Below, piece by piece: positions 1-11,990 of a stretch of DNA of 64,000 nt. The notes beneath the pieces were generated by a model. It ran no database searches. It saw only the letters and a list, made by a program, of their open reading frames with translations, and was not told the origin of the DNA. Position numbers and translations under genes: made by a program. How positions within the stretch are numbered: position 1 is the stretch's first letter; each line of letters begins with the position of its first letter. Source of the stretch: Imbricaverruca yamaguchii (lineage: Eukaryota > Arthropoda > Thecostraca > Neoverrucidae); contig JAOTOL010001471.1 of the NCBI GenBank assembly GCA_034440575.1, positions 682,001 through 746,000 on the forward strand, written 5' to 3'.

Positions 1-171
1 CTGGGGCCTCCTTTTCGTCCTGGGGGCCTCATTTTCGTCCTGAGGTACCTTTTTTTCGCCCTGAGGTACCTTTTTCGTCCTGGGGGCCTTTTTTCGTCCT
101 GAGGGCCTCCTTTTCGTCCTGGGGGTTTCATTTTCGTCCTGGGGGCCTCCTTTTCGTCCTGAGGGCCTCCT
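1..171. repeat. ~20-bp minisatellite, truncated by window start
   Basis: About nine direct copies of a unit of roughly 20 bp, of the form CCTGGGGGCCTCCTTTTCGT, with length changes in the T run. The array starts before base 1. It is adjacent to a transposon-like terminus at 173-254 and may be that element's internal array. Confidence 0.85.
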
Positions 172-172
172 C

Positions 173-254
173 AAATTTCAGGGGGCGGCGCCCCCTAGTC
201 TCACGGCAGGGGGGAAATTGCCCCAGCTGCCCCCCCCGGTGGCGACGCCCCTGC
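173..254 (-). mobile_element. Possible terminal part of a hAT-like element
   Basis: Read on the minus strand from 254, the sequence begins CAGGGGCGTCGCCACC and continues through G-rich blocks into the array at 1-171. A CAGGGG start is typical of hAT-superfamily terminal repeats. The other end lies outside the window, so no target-site duplication can be tested. This could instead be an unclassified GC-rich repeat. Confidence 0.3.
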
Positions 255-1680
255 CGCCAACATTCAGGCTACAAAAAGGACAAGATGCACAAGTTTTTGA
301 AAAGCTTGTTTTGCTCATTTTTATCACCTTTATCAGTGTTTTCTGAGTGAGGCGAGAGAATGAGAATAGGTGCATTGGTAGGTATATTAACAGTGCCAGC
401 ACTGGCTTTTGTGTCTCCGTTGGGCCTGTTTGTGTCACCGGAGTAAACGGAAGAACGATTACTTTTTTACCTCTGCCCCACATGCAGCAAGGTTACTGAA
501 CAATTTCCAATTTCCCGAACAGATATGCAACGAGAAACCATCGTTTCTTCGCTACTGATTGTCTTTGACTTACACTATGAGGTAATTACGATGAGGGCGA
601 AGATCGAGGGTGTCTACTTCCGTGGACGGGTATAGCAGAAAGGTTCACGCTAGATGCCCGGTCCGACCATCACGATTTTTAAGCTGTGATACTTTGTTTC
701 GTCACAGCATTTCACGTGATTTTTATTTTTTTGGACTGTCAGATGGTGGTTTTAATTATAACTGCTACAATATGTATTCCGGTAGTCTGCATGAAGTGCG
801 TTTAATATTTACTCTGGGAGTTTTGCGGCGGCTTTTTTTGATGGCGGCCAACTTTCAGCAGCGTTCCACGATGTAATAAAGCATTTCATATTCTAACTTT
901 TGCACTCAGAGTCAGATCTGATCTTCTTATTGTGATGCTTGCAAACTTCCATCACAATGTTTCTCCTGAAGCACTCCCAGCCTTCATCTAGAGACAGGAA
1001 TGTGCCGAGACATTTCTCCGGACTGGCAGATCACAACGCACATCGGATCGCAGCGGGCGCCCCTCGTGCTCTGCAGCCACCGCCCGCTGACCTTGCGACG
1101 TCATGCACCACGTGACCTACACGCCCCAGAGCCTAACAGCCTCGGATGTAGTCCATTCCTGGCGCTGAAAGGTTGTGCGGAGCATAAATTGGGAGCGATA
1201 GCTGTGATGCGTGAGGACAGTGACTCGGCGCAACTTTTATCCTAATCCGACAATTCGACACTGTGCATCAGGTTCAGGTTGCTTCACAGGATGTCAAGTG
1301 AGTGCAATTGCGGTCAGTTTATCAACTCCCTTTCGTGGTTTAGTGCTCGATCCTGTGCGTGAAGCAGGAAAGTACCACAGTCTACAGTCTTCGTGCCTTG
1401 TTCTCGTGACGCCCCTAATTTGCCTTATACCTACTGACATTCAGTATCGTAAATACGATATAAGACTACACACATAAGGTACATACTAATACCACCTATG
1501 GCGCCGGTACTTCCCACTGGTATGTACCACAACTAGTACTACTTATAGTACCTAGTGGTATAGACATTTCTGACATAAAGAGACACCGAACTTCAAAATC
1601 ATGCTAAAAATAACAGCCAAACTTTACCCTGGAGCGAAGCCCATGCATCAATATCGTTCATATACATATGCAATAGCTAT

Positions 1681-1975
1681 GTGCTCATCAACAAAAGGTA
1701 CTTGGTGTGGTGCTGTGCGTGTGTACAAATGTCTGTGTATTGTGCGTGCGCACGAGTGGCATGCTCACTAGTGCACGTGCCTAATACATGGAGCATGCGA
1801 GCTTGTGTGGATGTGCAGACTCATTTCTACATTGTATGTGTATGCGTAGACATACTATATTTGTGTATGTGTGTGTATGCATGCGTATGCGTTCAGGTGT
1901 GCGTTATGCGTATATGAGCATCTGCATGGCGTATAACCACGTGAGCTTGCATGTGTGTATATATACACGAAATAT
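1681..1975. repeat. TG/TATG-rich low-complexity stretch
   Basis: Dominated by TG, TGTA and TGCG steps on the + strand, a degenerate (TG)n-type tract. The short open frames across it are compositional. Confidence 0.7.
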
Positions 1976-2473
1976 TCACGGGTACGGAATAACCACCCGG
2001 CCATGTTCCTCCCACAGTTGTTCATACAGCAAGCTCGCGTTTAGCTGGGCGTATTCGCGGAAGGAACCATAGCAAAATGCATTAATATTAGACAAAAATG
2101 TTCACTACCGGATATTGATCATCCGCCATATGGCAACGCTGGACGAGTGACTGTAGGATACTAGCTATGCAGGCACATCTGGCACCATACCACGACAGGA
2201 CACTTGTGGACCCCCGCATCCACACTCTCTTGACATCCCGTGAAGACACACACAGCCTTGTACTCGGTCTTACTCAATTTTCATGGAGGTGAACGAATTT
2301 CAGAAAACAATAGGGAAACATATTTGGTGAATTCGATAGATTGGATTAAAACATGTGATTTACACTCAATCTTTGGCAGGAAAGCAAGATTGTGGAAACC
2401 GCCATGGGTGTAGCGATTGGGGGGCTGGGGGGACATGTCCCCAATTTCTGAAAAGTGGCGATTTATCACCCCT

Positions 2474-2507
2474 CCCCCCCCCCCCCCCCCCAAAAAAAAA
2501 AAAAAAA
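2474..2507. repeat. Poly-C (18) followed by poly-A (16)
   Basis: Eighteen uninterrupted C bases run directly into sixteen A bases. Its length in the source DNA is uncertain because homopolymers are error-prone in sequencing. Confidence 0.9.
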
Positions 2508-3113
2508 TTGTCCCACCAAGCCTCGCTACCTGAGCATCATCGCCGCGAAATTATACTTAATAATTTATGGAGTCAGAATATATGCGCAAGAGAATCACCA
2601 AAAATAATAAAAGCCGATGTAGCCTATGAACGAGCTTCACAGGATATATGTCGTAACAAAATCTCCGAATAGTAAATCAGCAAACGGTAGAAATTTCTAT
2701 TCCAGGGCAATCTTGAATAACATAAACCTTGACCATCTTCTGTTTTCGCTTGGGTGAAAAATTGTGCTCTCCTAGGCAACACACCTGCATTATCGTTAGA
2801 CCTTATACGTCTTGGGTTGCATTACCCTGTTCATATATTGTTATATCTTGAACAAATGTGACTCTGGGTGTTCTTGGGTATCTTCAAGACCACTGAGGGA
2901 AGTCACGGGCAGCCTTAAGGACGTACGTCAAGTAAACGTCATATTCGTATTCGTATTCAGCGACGAGTTCGCCGGAGGCGTATTTGTATGGGCATCGGCA
3001 TTCAGCGACGGGTTTATGATCGTTTGAATCAATTAACACTGAACACGCTGGAAGGAACTATATAGGGCTCGCATTACCACTTTGACGGTCAAGGTTCAAC
3101 GTAAGCCAGTTTG

Positions 3114-3610
3114 TTCGGTTGCCTTTCATTTTTTTTCGTTTTCATCCAAACCTGCCCAGATTTTGTGTCACGTAACACTGTGGTGAACCATGCTGCAACA
3201 TTTCAAGTCGGTACATGTCAAGGTCAAACTTCTAGGCCAAAGGTTAGCTTCATTTATTAGATGGCGATATTGAAACGATATCCACCGAATGCGAGGTTCG
3301 GTTACTATCGCTTCAGTTTCCATCAAATGAGCGTCATTCGACATATCTTGCTATGCCGTATCAGAAAGTTAAGCAACCGAATTATTTGTCAAGGACAAAG
3401 GCCAAGCTGATACTTCGGTTGCCAATATTTTTCGTTTTCTCTGAAACTTATCCAAATTTGGTATCCAGCAATAACCTGTGGTGAGCACTAGTAACATTTC
3501 AAACCGGAACATGTCAAGGTCAAAGGTTTCATTAAGTTCCTCGATTTTATCGATCGGGTTGCGTCGCTATGGTTTCAATTTGCAGAAAATGGATGCAATT
3601 CGTGTTGTGC
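3114..3610 (+). repeat. ~300-bp tandem duplication, diverged
   Basis: The segment starting TTCGGTTGCC at 3114 recurs at 3414 with matching order of landmarks: a TTTTTCGTTTTC block, a CTGTGGTGA block, ACATTTCAA, then ACATGTCAAGGTCAAA. The offset is 300 bp. A more diverged relative may lie at about 6610-6760 (CAAGCTGAT followed by a T run and AAGGTCAAAT). No coding potential is evident. Confidence 0.65.
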
Positions 3611-6234
3611 CATTCGTGTTGTCTTGTTATTGTAAGGAGGCTTACATTTCTCGGCACCAAAATTTATATATTTTCCTATCCGAACAGGCCGCCAGACATC
3701 CAGTCAGATCCTGGCCGTCTTACCCGTCCCGTACAAACACTTGCCCGGAAAGCGCCCGCGTGTGGCGCCGGCGCCTACGTCAAAGCGGCTGTTCCATCAA
3801 CACGCACACATGCTAGTTGCGCCGGCGCCCAAGATCAAACGGGCCGACAAACAACACGGCGAGCGCAAATGACGGCTCGGCACCTCCGCGAGGGTACCGG
3901 TGGTGCAAGCACCCCGGAAGAAGGGACATCGGCCCGTGAGGTCGGTGCCCTGACCTAGATCCGTCGCCACCCAAGCCAGAAGAATACTCCACGAATCAGA
4001 AAGCGCGAGCTCACCCCGAAGTCCTGGGAGTGGGTACATGAAGAAAAGAGGCGGAGCAATGGCAAGTTCAAGAGAACAGAACAGAACAGGACGGACGAGG
4101 AGAAAGGAGAGAGAGACGCAGGGAGAAGGGTCTGGACCACGCGCGGCGCCTGAGGGCCGTCCACCGGTGGCCAGATGGCTGAGTTTTCTGATGGAGGAGA
4201 AGAAGCACTCAGCCAAGGCCACTCGCCACTCACCATCGGAAATGTGAGTGCTAAACTTCTGGCGTGTCATCCTCTTTCCCACCGAACCAACCTAAATTCT
4301 CTTCCGCCTTCTCACCAAATTCATTGCTGAGAGCGACCTGTCTCATGGGGGGGGGGGACCAAATAGGATAAGTTTAGGATGGGAAGGAGGTGGACGGATT
4401 ATTATTATTATTAGGGTTTTAGGGTGCGTCAACCCCAATTGGGTTATTTTGCGAGGTGGACGGAGATGTCGGAGATGGCGGGAAGTATATGAGCGGTGTG
4501 TGCGTAATGCGATGCGATGCGGTGTATGTAAGGGCAAATATATTAGAGTAAGCATATAAATTCTCTAAGTGGCATCAGCAAAGACCGGTGGTGGAATTTC
4601 GACAGTAACGGACAGGAGGAGCGGTAGGGCAAGGCCGTATAAAATAAGATATAGTGCAGCAATGGATGACGTCAGAATTACGACCCTAACAAACGGTGCC
4701 CGCGTAGTAAATACCTCAGCGACCAGGCGCGAGGAGGGGAGGATATTTACGTCCTGAATTGAAATGGCGGCCGTGCCGCGGGTGATGAGGGGTGCGCGCG
4801 CTCTGACCGGGTCATCAACAGGCGACCCGTAGACGGAGATCGTACAAATGAGCACTTCTTGACAAGGTGTAATGATTTACACAATTATGCTTGGATATGT
4901 GCATGATATCGATTTGTACTATAAAGTAAATTTATAAGCGAGGCAGCCGACCTGCCAGCCGTCCTCCTATGGACTGAACGTTTTCCGAGCGATGGTGGCG
5001 TATGTTGAAGCCAGTTAAATTGCCTAAAATATTATTACTGTTATATATATGACGCGCGTTTGGTTAAGGCCTGATTGCCAGAGGGTGCGATGAACGGACA
5101 CTTCGGGGGTATTAGTTCACCTGCTCTGGATCTTTGACCGCAAAATCACGCTGGCCTCTGCGATCCAGAGGTGCAGGTGAGGTGGCGAACATGGTATGCA
5201 TGTGGGAGGGGCCGGTAAAGGGGCCACCACAGTGCGTTCGCCGGAAGTCTGGCGCCGGACTATAGGGTATTGGCAAAACGCTGCCCGGTGGTTTGTCCAC
5301 CCCCGAACCCTGCACGTGGGCACGGTTGGTGCAGACAGTTCGAGGGGCATGATGGACGGGTTTGGCATGCCGTAAGACCCCAAGGCCAAAACTCATAGGG
5401 CCGGCTAGGATATAAAGACGACCGGGTACGTGACCAACCTGGTAGGGATCCGTGCCCGCCCGTTGGTTACGTCAGACCTGGTCGTAAGTGTACGACGAAT
5501 AAGGCCCGGCGCGGCATCGATCGAACTTAAGGTTAGGTGTGTCGGTCAAAGACATCAGAGCACTTGTATCAGCCCTCGGAGTCAGTACGATGAGCCCCCT
5601 CGTTGCAGTTAAGACTTTGTCCAGGCGAGAAACGCGGCTAATAATGGCTAGGCCGGCCATGATTGGCAGAGAAAGGTTTACTTGTTCGGCCCGGTAATAC
5701 CATCAAAATTAGAGCATTGGTCTGTCGATCTATGTGTGTGTGTACCGCTGAAAGGGGGGGGTCGGGAGCTAAATTTGGGGACCAAGCAATTAAGTAATTG
5801 ACAAGGAGAGCATGAATGGGGCGAGCGAATGCGAGGTGAATGAAGGGAATGAACGTGAGTAGGTAGATGTAAGGATCAGCGGAAGCCGCTTGGGGCTCAA
5901 CACAGGCACCTATTTCGTGCGGAACATTGTACAAAATTATACTAATACTAGCGTCCAAAAAGTCCCAACACGGACATTTCAGTTAAACCAATGGTGAATG
6001 TCATTATCATCAATTCTCTAATGCAACGTATTAATTATAATCTGGCTAAAGACACTCACGTACCTATATGGTGTTCCCAAAACTTTGACCTCGCACATAT
6101 ATAAATTCGTGTTAGGGACGGCAACTCAAACCAACATCACGACGGCTGGGGTTTGGGGATGTGTGGTGGAATTGGCGATGGAATACAACATAATACACCA
6201 CTGACAGTTTCAGTTTAGTTTAGGCTGCATCAAG
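3611..6234. other. Intergenic, no gene recognised
   Basis: Moderately GC-rich with many short overlapping frames on both strands, none recognisable. A (ATT)n-like tract lies at 4400-4412. No repeat of note except short GT runs near 5730. Confidence 0.55.
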
Positions 6235-6560
6235 AATAACTTGTCCACACCCCTTCACACACCCACTATCTAAAACACATTTCACACACCCATACCACTC
6301 AGTCGAGTTTAAGTGAGGTTAGCAACAGATAAAACACGCTAGAGGTTACATTGTCCACACACATTTGACACACCCATCCCAGTTTAGCTTAGGTTAGGTA
6401 ACACTTCAACACACATTAACACACATTTGTAACACACAGTTTGCACTGTAACATACATTCATCTACACGAATACATTCCACACACACCCACACCCCCATA
6501 CACCCATACACCCCCACCCCACTCACCCCACCCACCACACACACCCCACCGACGGCAGAG
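6235..6560. repeat. CA/CCCACA-rich low-complexity tract
   Basis: Irregular CACACACCC, ACACATT and CCCAC units dominate, densest at 6478-6545. It looks like a decayed simple-sequence tract. Confidence 0.7.
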
Positions 6561-8084
6561 CCGCCACCCCTACATTATACAGTATCAGAAATGTAATATT
6601 TAGAAATAATCTGGATGGGTCAAAAGTCAAGCTGATTTCTTCAGTCGCCTCACATTTTTTTTTCCTAAGCCTTTCCTAAGTCGGAGGTCCGGCGTGTGCA
6701 CAATGATTGAGTGTAATAGGAACAGGAAGGTCAAATCTATTTTTGCTTGCAACTGTTTTGATAGCAAGCAGTCGTATCCTATATGACTAGGGACTCCCCT
6801 AGAAGTCCGTCATAACTTGGTCGGACGGTGCTCTCATCGCTGGTTTTTAATTTACTCTGCCACATTGCTGTTCCGGACATATAAGATATAAAACTTGTTT
6901 TCAAATTGCCGCTTTCCTCTTAATGGTTCAACGGAAATGATCATTTTTTTCAAGAGAAGCCACACGTGAATGGGCACAATTTTATAACTAGCCGGAGTTC
7001 ATGACCGCGAGAGAGCAATGTTGTAATCAGGAGTAGATCCAGGAATTGTCACGGGGGCACTTGTCTGGAGGGGCGTCATTTCCTTGGAGCGAAAGCACCT
7101 GGAGGGTGTACTCTGCATGCAAAATTCGAGGGAGCGGGTTGCACTCAGACCTTCCTGAAAAACTCGGCCTTATTTCATAGGGGCGCCACCAGCTGAACAA
7201 AAAAAGTCGAGCGGGTATACTGAAACCTTTTCAGTGAGACGCCTTTTCCTGGCCTGGGGGACACCACCTTCCACGTGGGGGTTCTTGGGTGGGGTTCTTG
7301 GTGCCACACCAAAAGGGTGGGGCTCTTGGTGCCACACCCTTTATCCATCCTGGTTGTCATTGTATCGAACTATGTGCCAGTAAAACAGGAAAACATGGGA
7401 AAGATGTACGTCCATATTTCCTGCCATAAAACCATCGTCCAATATTTTTTTTCCCGCTACAAGAGGGCAACGTTTAACATACAGCATTGCTCTATGGTGA
7501 TCGTGAAATCGGTTTCAGCACATACGACATAAAGGTAGATGTTCATAGGCTAAGTAGTGAAACTTGCTAATTTTGATATCCTTTTAAAAATATCCTTTTT
7601 AGCAATAGTAAATCTGAAAAATTGTAATGCATTGAAATTCAATGAAGTGGCTAAGAATGACATTGAAAAAGTGGTTGAATTCCAAGTGTTTTTTTCTTGT
7701 GTGTGTGTGGGAGGGGGCGATATCCATTCAGCTGTTGCCGCCTGAACCGCCACCGACTAACGTTTATCCAAACTTCTTTTCCTTCAATCAAAAACAATGC
7801 GCGCACTTCAAAGTAGATGTTGTGACTGGTTTTGCTAGTAATCCAAATTAAAACAGCCATGCATAGTTCAGAGAGAAGGAGTTAGGGCCTCAAACGATGC
7901 AACACAAGTTTTGAAAGCGTCCCGGGCGAGCCGGGTCAGGCTGGGTCGCTCAGATGAACTTTCGTCGAATATACGCTGGAGTCAACTTGCTCGGGCTTCG
8001 CTACACCACTCACAGCCACAGTGATGATTTCAGCTTCAGATTTAAACTACGAGTAGTCCAGGGGTAATCCAGGGTAATCCAGGG
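6561..8084. other. Intergenic, no gene recognised
   Basis: Contains a short direct repeat at 7283-7343 (two copies of a GGGGCTCTTGGTGCCACACC-like 20-mer). Nothing coding recognised. Confidence 0.55.
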
Positions 8085-8225
8085 GTAATTGCCCATCTCA
8101 TAATCGAAAGGTTGTGAGTTCGAGTCTCACCTGCCGCTGCTCTTCGTCCGCGACCAACCGGCGTGAGAGATTGGGGACGCTACATGACTCAACGGTCGAT
8201 GTGTCGTAAAAAGCAAACAACCAAC
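8085..8225 (+). mobile_element. tRNA-derived SINE, copy 1
   Basis: Carries a tRNA 3'-half-like segment with a good pol III B box (GAGTTCGAGTCTC, 8117-8129) preceded by CTCATAATC, like a CAT-anticodon (Met) arm. The body then includes GCGTGAGAGATTGGGGACGC and the tail GTGTCGTAAAAAGCAAACAA. The same body and tail recur on the minus strand at 23878-23995 and 48731-48895, so this is an interspersed family rather than a tRNA gene. The A-box region is degenerate in this copy. Confidence 0.75.
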
Positions 8226-8773
8226 AGTTTCCGGTTTCTTCTTCCTGAGATGGATCAATGCCGCCAATCATATGCCTGCACCTCCTTTGGATATGGTCAC
8301 TTTCATAATTTTGTGCTGTTAATTGTATTTGCCTAGTATTTCGTATAGCATGTTTGTTTCCCTTCCACCTCTCATATGGAGAAGTCGCAAATATATTGTT
8401 TCTTTGTGTTAGCTTGCGTTTCCTGTACTCATTAGATGAGCGACGGGAGCATTCATAATCATCCGACCACGAGTGACGGACCGGAATTGTTTATTTATAG
8501 GTGTACTACATCGCTTGCATTCATTCACTTTTACCTGGAATTAATCCGTTTATCACTGACGGCATGTGCTCACCTATGATGATTTGATGACGTCATGATG
8601 GCATGTCGTATAGCTTGGGCTCGACATTTTTTCCCGAATTAGCCTGGCTGTTCATTTGAAGACACTCACAGTTTGAGCTCGCTAGTGGCAGTGATGATCG
8701 TTCCGGCGCTATGAAATAACACAGGGGAGGGGCAAACAGATATCCAATGACTTGAGGGTAATGTGTACAAACG

Positions 8774-8792
8774 TCAGAGAGAGAGAGAGCGT

Positions 8793-8841
<49 letters not shown>

Positions 8842-8842
8842 T

Positions 8843-8874
<32 letters not shown>
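8774..8874. repeat. (GA)n microsatellite
   Basis: About 100 bp of GAGAGA with rare GC/AA interruptions, including a duplicated GCGTGAGAGAGAAAGAGAG segment. Confidence 0.95.
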
Positions 8875-8875
<1 letters not shown>

Positions 8876-8889
8876 GGAGGGGAGGGGGG

Positions 8890-8942
8890 AGAGGCAGAGG
8901 CAGAGGCAGAGGCAGAGGCAGAGGCAGAGGCAGAGGCAGAGA
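8890..8942. repeat. (GAGGCA)n microsatellite
   Basis: About nine perfect GAGGCA hexamers directly after the GA tract and a short G-rich spacer. Confidence 0.95.
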
Positions 8943-9573
8943 GCGCATTTAAGTAAGGACAGCTATGCTGGTACAACAGTTTGAGATGATCCAGGACTGG
9001 CCTGCCGCCGGGTGGCTGACAAGGGACGACGGTTGGCTCCACTTGAACTGCCCGTAACTGGTAGGGTCACTCTGCCTCCAGCGCCACCATCAGCACCACC
9101 ATCAGCACCGCCATCTCCTCGAAGGTGCAATGTGGCCGTTGTGCGACGAGCGCCTGCCGGGTCCAGCTCATCGGCCGTCGGGGGCGGTCGCCAGCCGAGC
9201 TCGTACAACGCACATTTGCCGGCCCGCCTGGCGATCGACGACCGTGGCTGCTATCGGCGGGCGGGGGAGGCCAGGTGCCAGGTGACACGACCGTGACGAA
9301 ACTGCAGCTGGCCCCCTCCTCGGTCCGAACACGGCGCGCACCTGTGGCGGCCGCCGGCCCGCCACCATGCTCCGCCACACCGCAGTCAGCGGCGCAATTC
9401 GCCGCCAGCCTCGTCAGTCGTGGCACCGTCTCTCGCACCCAGCGACCTCGGTCTTGGCTCCCTGGCCGCGCAGCAGTGTCGTCCCACCGGCCGGACAGCC
9501 ACGCCTGAGTCTCATGCAGCAACGCCATCTCCTGCGAGACAGCGACCTGCCGCCTCCACATGCTGCCTCGTGG

Positions 9574-9740
9574 CTGAGGTTGGCCCGCCAGCAGACGTTA
9601 CTTCGCCATCGAGCCAAACCCGCCTGCAGATGTTAGCTCACCGCTGAGGTTAGCCCGCCTACAAGTGCAATCTTGTCGCCGATGTTAGTCCGCTTGCAGA
9701 CGTGAAGTTAACTGGCCTCCAGACGTGTCCGCGCCGTCGA
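9574..9740 (+). repeat. ~35-bp minisatellite upstream of receptor
   Basis: About five diverged units built on GTTAGCCCGCCTGCAGACGT with a variable CTTCGCCATCGA-like spacer. The array ends about 60 bp before the receptor start codon and so may form its 5' untranslated region. Confidence 0.6.
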
Positions 9741-9799
9741 GACCGAGCCGGCATCAGGATTACTGCTCGCCGTCGAGCCCGTCGCACCAGACCGCAGCG

Positions 9800-10678
9800 A
9801 TGACTGGCGACGCCGTCAACTCCTCGCTGCCACGTCTGTACCCTCCTGCCAACACGACGGCGCTGTTCCCACCCAACTGGAAACACGAGGCGTTCTTCGC
9901 ACTGTCGGGCATAACCGCCACATTGGGCGTACTGAGCTGCGCGCTCTGCTCGCTGGTGCTGGTGCGCGGCGCCCGCCACGGGGTGCTCTCGCAGCTGCTC
10001 AACAGTCTGGTGCGCGCCGACGCGCTCTTCTGCGTGCCCATGTTTACGCGCGCCGTAGCCGTGGCCTGGGACGACTGGACGTTCGGAGACTTCATCTGCA
10101 AGGCCACCACGTTCGTGTACGAGTCGATGCTGGCCGTGCGCGGCGTGCTGATCGTGGCGCTGCTGGTCTGGCACCTGATCGGACACCAGTGGTCGACCAC
10201 CGTCTGGGACGGCATCGTGTTCAGCGGCTGGCTGGTAACGATGGGCACCGGTCTGGTGGTGCTGCTGGACTCGCGCGTGATCGGAACGCTCGGCAGCCGG
10301 GTCTGCGCGCCGCACTCGACGTCGATGCCGCTGCCGCACCACATCTGGTACGTGGCCGCCGTCCTGGCGCCCACGGTGGTGGCTGGCCTGCTGGCCCCGC
10401 TGGTGTTCGCCTGGCGCCGCAGCCGCCCGCTGGACCTGCCGCACATGCTGCAGCTGACGATGGCGCTGACGGTGGCGCACCTGGTGTGCGAGACGGGCGC
10501 GCTGGTGCTGATCTGGACCCACGCCATGGCGGCCGGCCGGATGGTGAACCAGGTGCTGGTGCCGCTGCTGGTCAGCCTGCCACTACTGGTTCCCACCATC
10601 GACCTGCCCTGCTTCCTCTGGCTGTACCCACAGTTCAGGCCAACCATTCATCGCCTGTTTGTATCGCGATGCGAGTGA
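9800..10678 (+). CDS. Divergent class A (rhodopsin-like) orphan GPCR, single exon
   Basis: A 292-aa protein with seven hydrophobic segments (roughly residues 31-55, 66-90, 101-127, 138-157, 180-204, 215-240, 250-276), predicted to be a plasma-membrane receptor. Class A hallmarks: two N-glycosylation sequons in the short N-terminus (NSS at 7, NTT at 18), the TM2 aspartate D74, a W-x-F-G-x3-C motif (W93 to C100), a likely partner cysteine C169 in loop 2, W144 in TM4 and P191 in TM5. Departures: the DRY position at the end of TM3 reads W-H-L, TM6 lacks CWxP, and NPxxY in TM7 is replaced by an I-D-L-P segment. I chose the ATG at 9800 because it gives a normal short extracellular N-terminus; the open frame continues upstream to 9725 without ATG. 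No AATAAA lies within 1 kb downstream. Ligand and exact family are unknown. The intact frame and GC-rich third positions argue for a real gene. A spliced upstream exon cannot be excluded. Confidence 0.8.
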   Translation: MTGDAVNSSLPRLYPPANTTALFPPNWKHEAFFALSGITATLGVLSCALCSLVLVRGARHGVLSQLLNSLVRADALFCVPMFTRAVAVAWDDWTFGDFICKATTFVYESMLAVRGVLIVALLVWHLIGHQWSTTVWDGIVFSGWLVTMGTGLVVLLDSRVIGTLGSRVCAPHSTSMPLPHHIWYVAAVLAPTVVAGLLAPLVFAWRRSRPLDLPHMLQLTMALTVAHLVCETGALVLIWTHAMAAGRMVNQVLVPLLVSLPLLVPTIDLPCFLWLYPQFRPTIHRLFVSRCE

Positions 10679-11895
10679 ACGGCTGTTGTGGCTTGCCGCC
10701 CACATATCCACATGAAGCTACTGATGGGGCGGCATTGATCACTGACGGAGCGACATGGAGCCACCAACGGAGCGACATGGAGGCACTCACGAAGACATAT
10801 TGCGTGACATCCGGCTGTGTGTCGTGACAGAACAGCACAAAGGGATGTGGGGTGACATGGAAACGACTGGAGTGACACGTGAGGTAACATCCTGCAAGTA
10901 CGCTCGGCAAAGGGCGACACTGAGTAACGTCGGACGGACGTTGCCCACCCTGGATCAGGAGGGGGAGGCTCACAGCAGTAAGCGCCGGGAATCCGTGGTC
11001 ACATAATTGAATACGGGTGCTTTTAAATACTAGGAACAGCTTTCGGTTACCAGGGATGCCAACTACATGGTGTCGTCAGTCTTCGTTGATTTATGGAACG
11101 TCACAGTTGCCTGAGCATCCACAAAGTGTCATTTTATGCACACAAACATTTTATACTCCCGGTGCTGAGTGCCAAGGGGTGAGCTAGAGTTTGGCGGAAA
11201 AAAGAAAGCAGCACTTACTGAGGAAGTATGTGTGAGTGCCGCTGTGATTACGCCCCCGGCGTATGCGAACCTGTGACGTATGTAGGTGACGTGCCCGGTA
11301 ACGTGTGCGGATGGAGGCGAGATATACTAATGCTGTACTCGTCACCGACTGCTGAGACGTCAGATCGATCATCTAAGGTCGGATGCGACGCGAGCCGGTC
11401 GTGCCAGTCTGGCTCAGAGTCCGGCTCACCGGCCTCTGGTTGGAGGTGGGAAACTGGGTGCTATATGTTGTGGTGCTTTCTGTAGCAGACTGGGTCACAC
11501 CGTCACAGTTATTTGGACTTTCGGGCGCTTCGACTACTCTGGTCATATTGCCACACCATCACAGTGCAGGGGAATTTTCAGACAGGTGTGTAGGCGTGTC
11601 TTTCCATAGGTTTCTTTTGCAAGCGTTGCGTTTGGTTTTCGCCGGCTAGTCATGGTTTGTTCAACGGTGTTCCCCTGCATGCCCACTCGTTTGTGTAGTT
11701 ATCACTGCATTCACGCCGGTGAAGCCGTTTACCCCACACTTTATAACTGCGTGAGCGCATAGTGCGTACGTAACGCCATTGTTGAGGAACCATTTGGAGG
11801 TTGATGGAGCGGAGGCAGTGTTGAAGCTCTCAGGAGTGGAAGCAGGATTGGAGCTCTCTGGGGAGAAGGGAAGGTTGGAGCTCTTAGGGGTGAAG

Positions 11896-11990
11896 GCTCG
11901 TATTCTTCTGGTATCGCCAATGTAGCACCAATACAAATATGCATGCTACTGTCACGCTCGTATTCTTCTGGTATCGCCAATGTAGCACCA
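11896..11990 (+). repeat. 35-bp direct repeat, 60-bp period
   Basis: A 35-bp segment beginning GCTCGTATTCTTCTGGTATC is present identically at 11896-11930 and 11956-11990. Confidence 0.95.

Larger units (their letters stand above)
255..3113. other. Intergenic, no gene recognised
   Basis: No open frame here resembles a known protein and none is long. The stretch contains a TG-rich low-complexity block (1681-1975) and a C18-A16 homopolymer junction (2474-2507), listed separately. I see no RNA gene or regulatory site that I can defend. Confidence 0.6.

Noticed and set aside
4569..4757. 62-codon frame with a V-R-I-T-T-L-T-N-G segment resembling an M16 peptidase start
   Set aside because: The match is only about ten residues, no zinc motif follows, and the frame stops shortly after. 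Likely chance.
8593..9042. 149-codon Ser/Leu-rich frame
   Set aside because: Driven by GA and GAGGCA microsatellites on the opposite strand.
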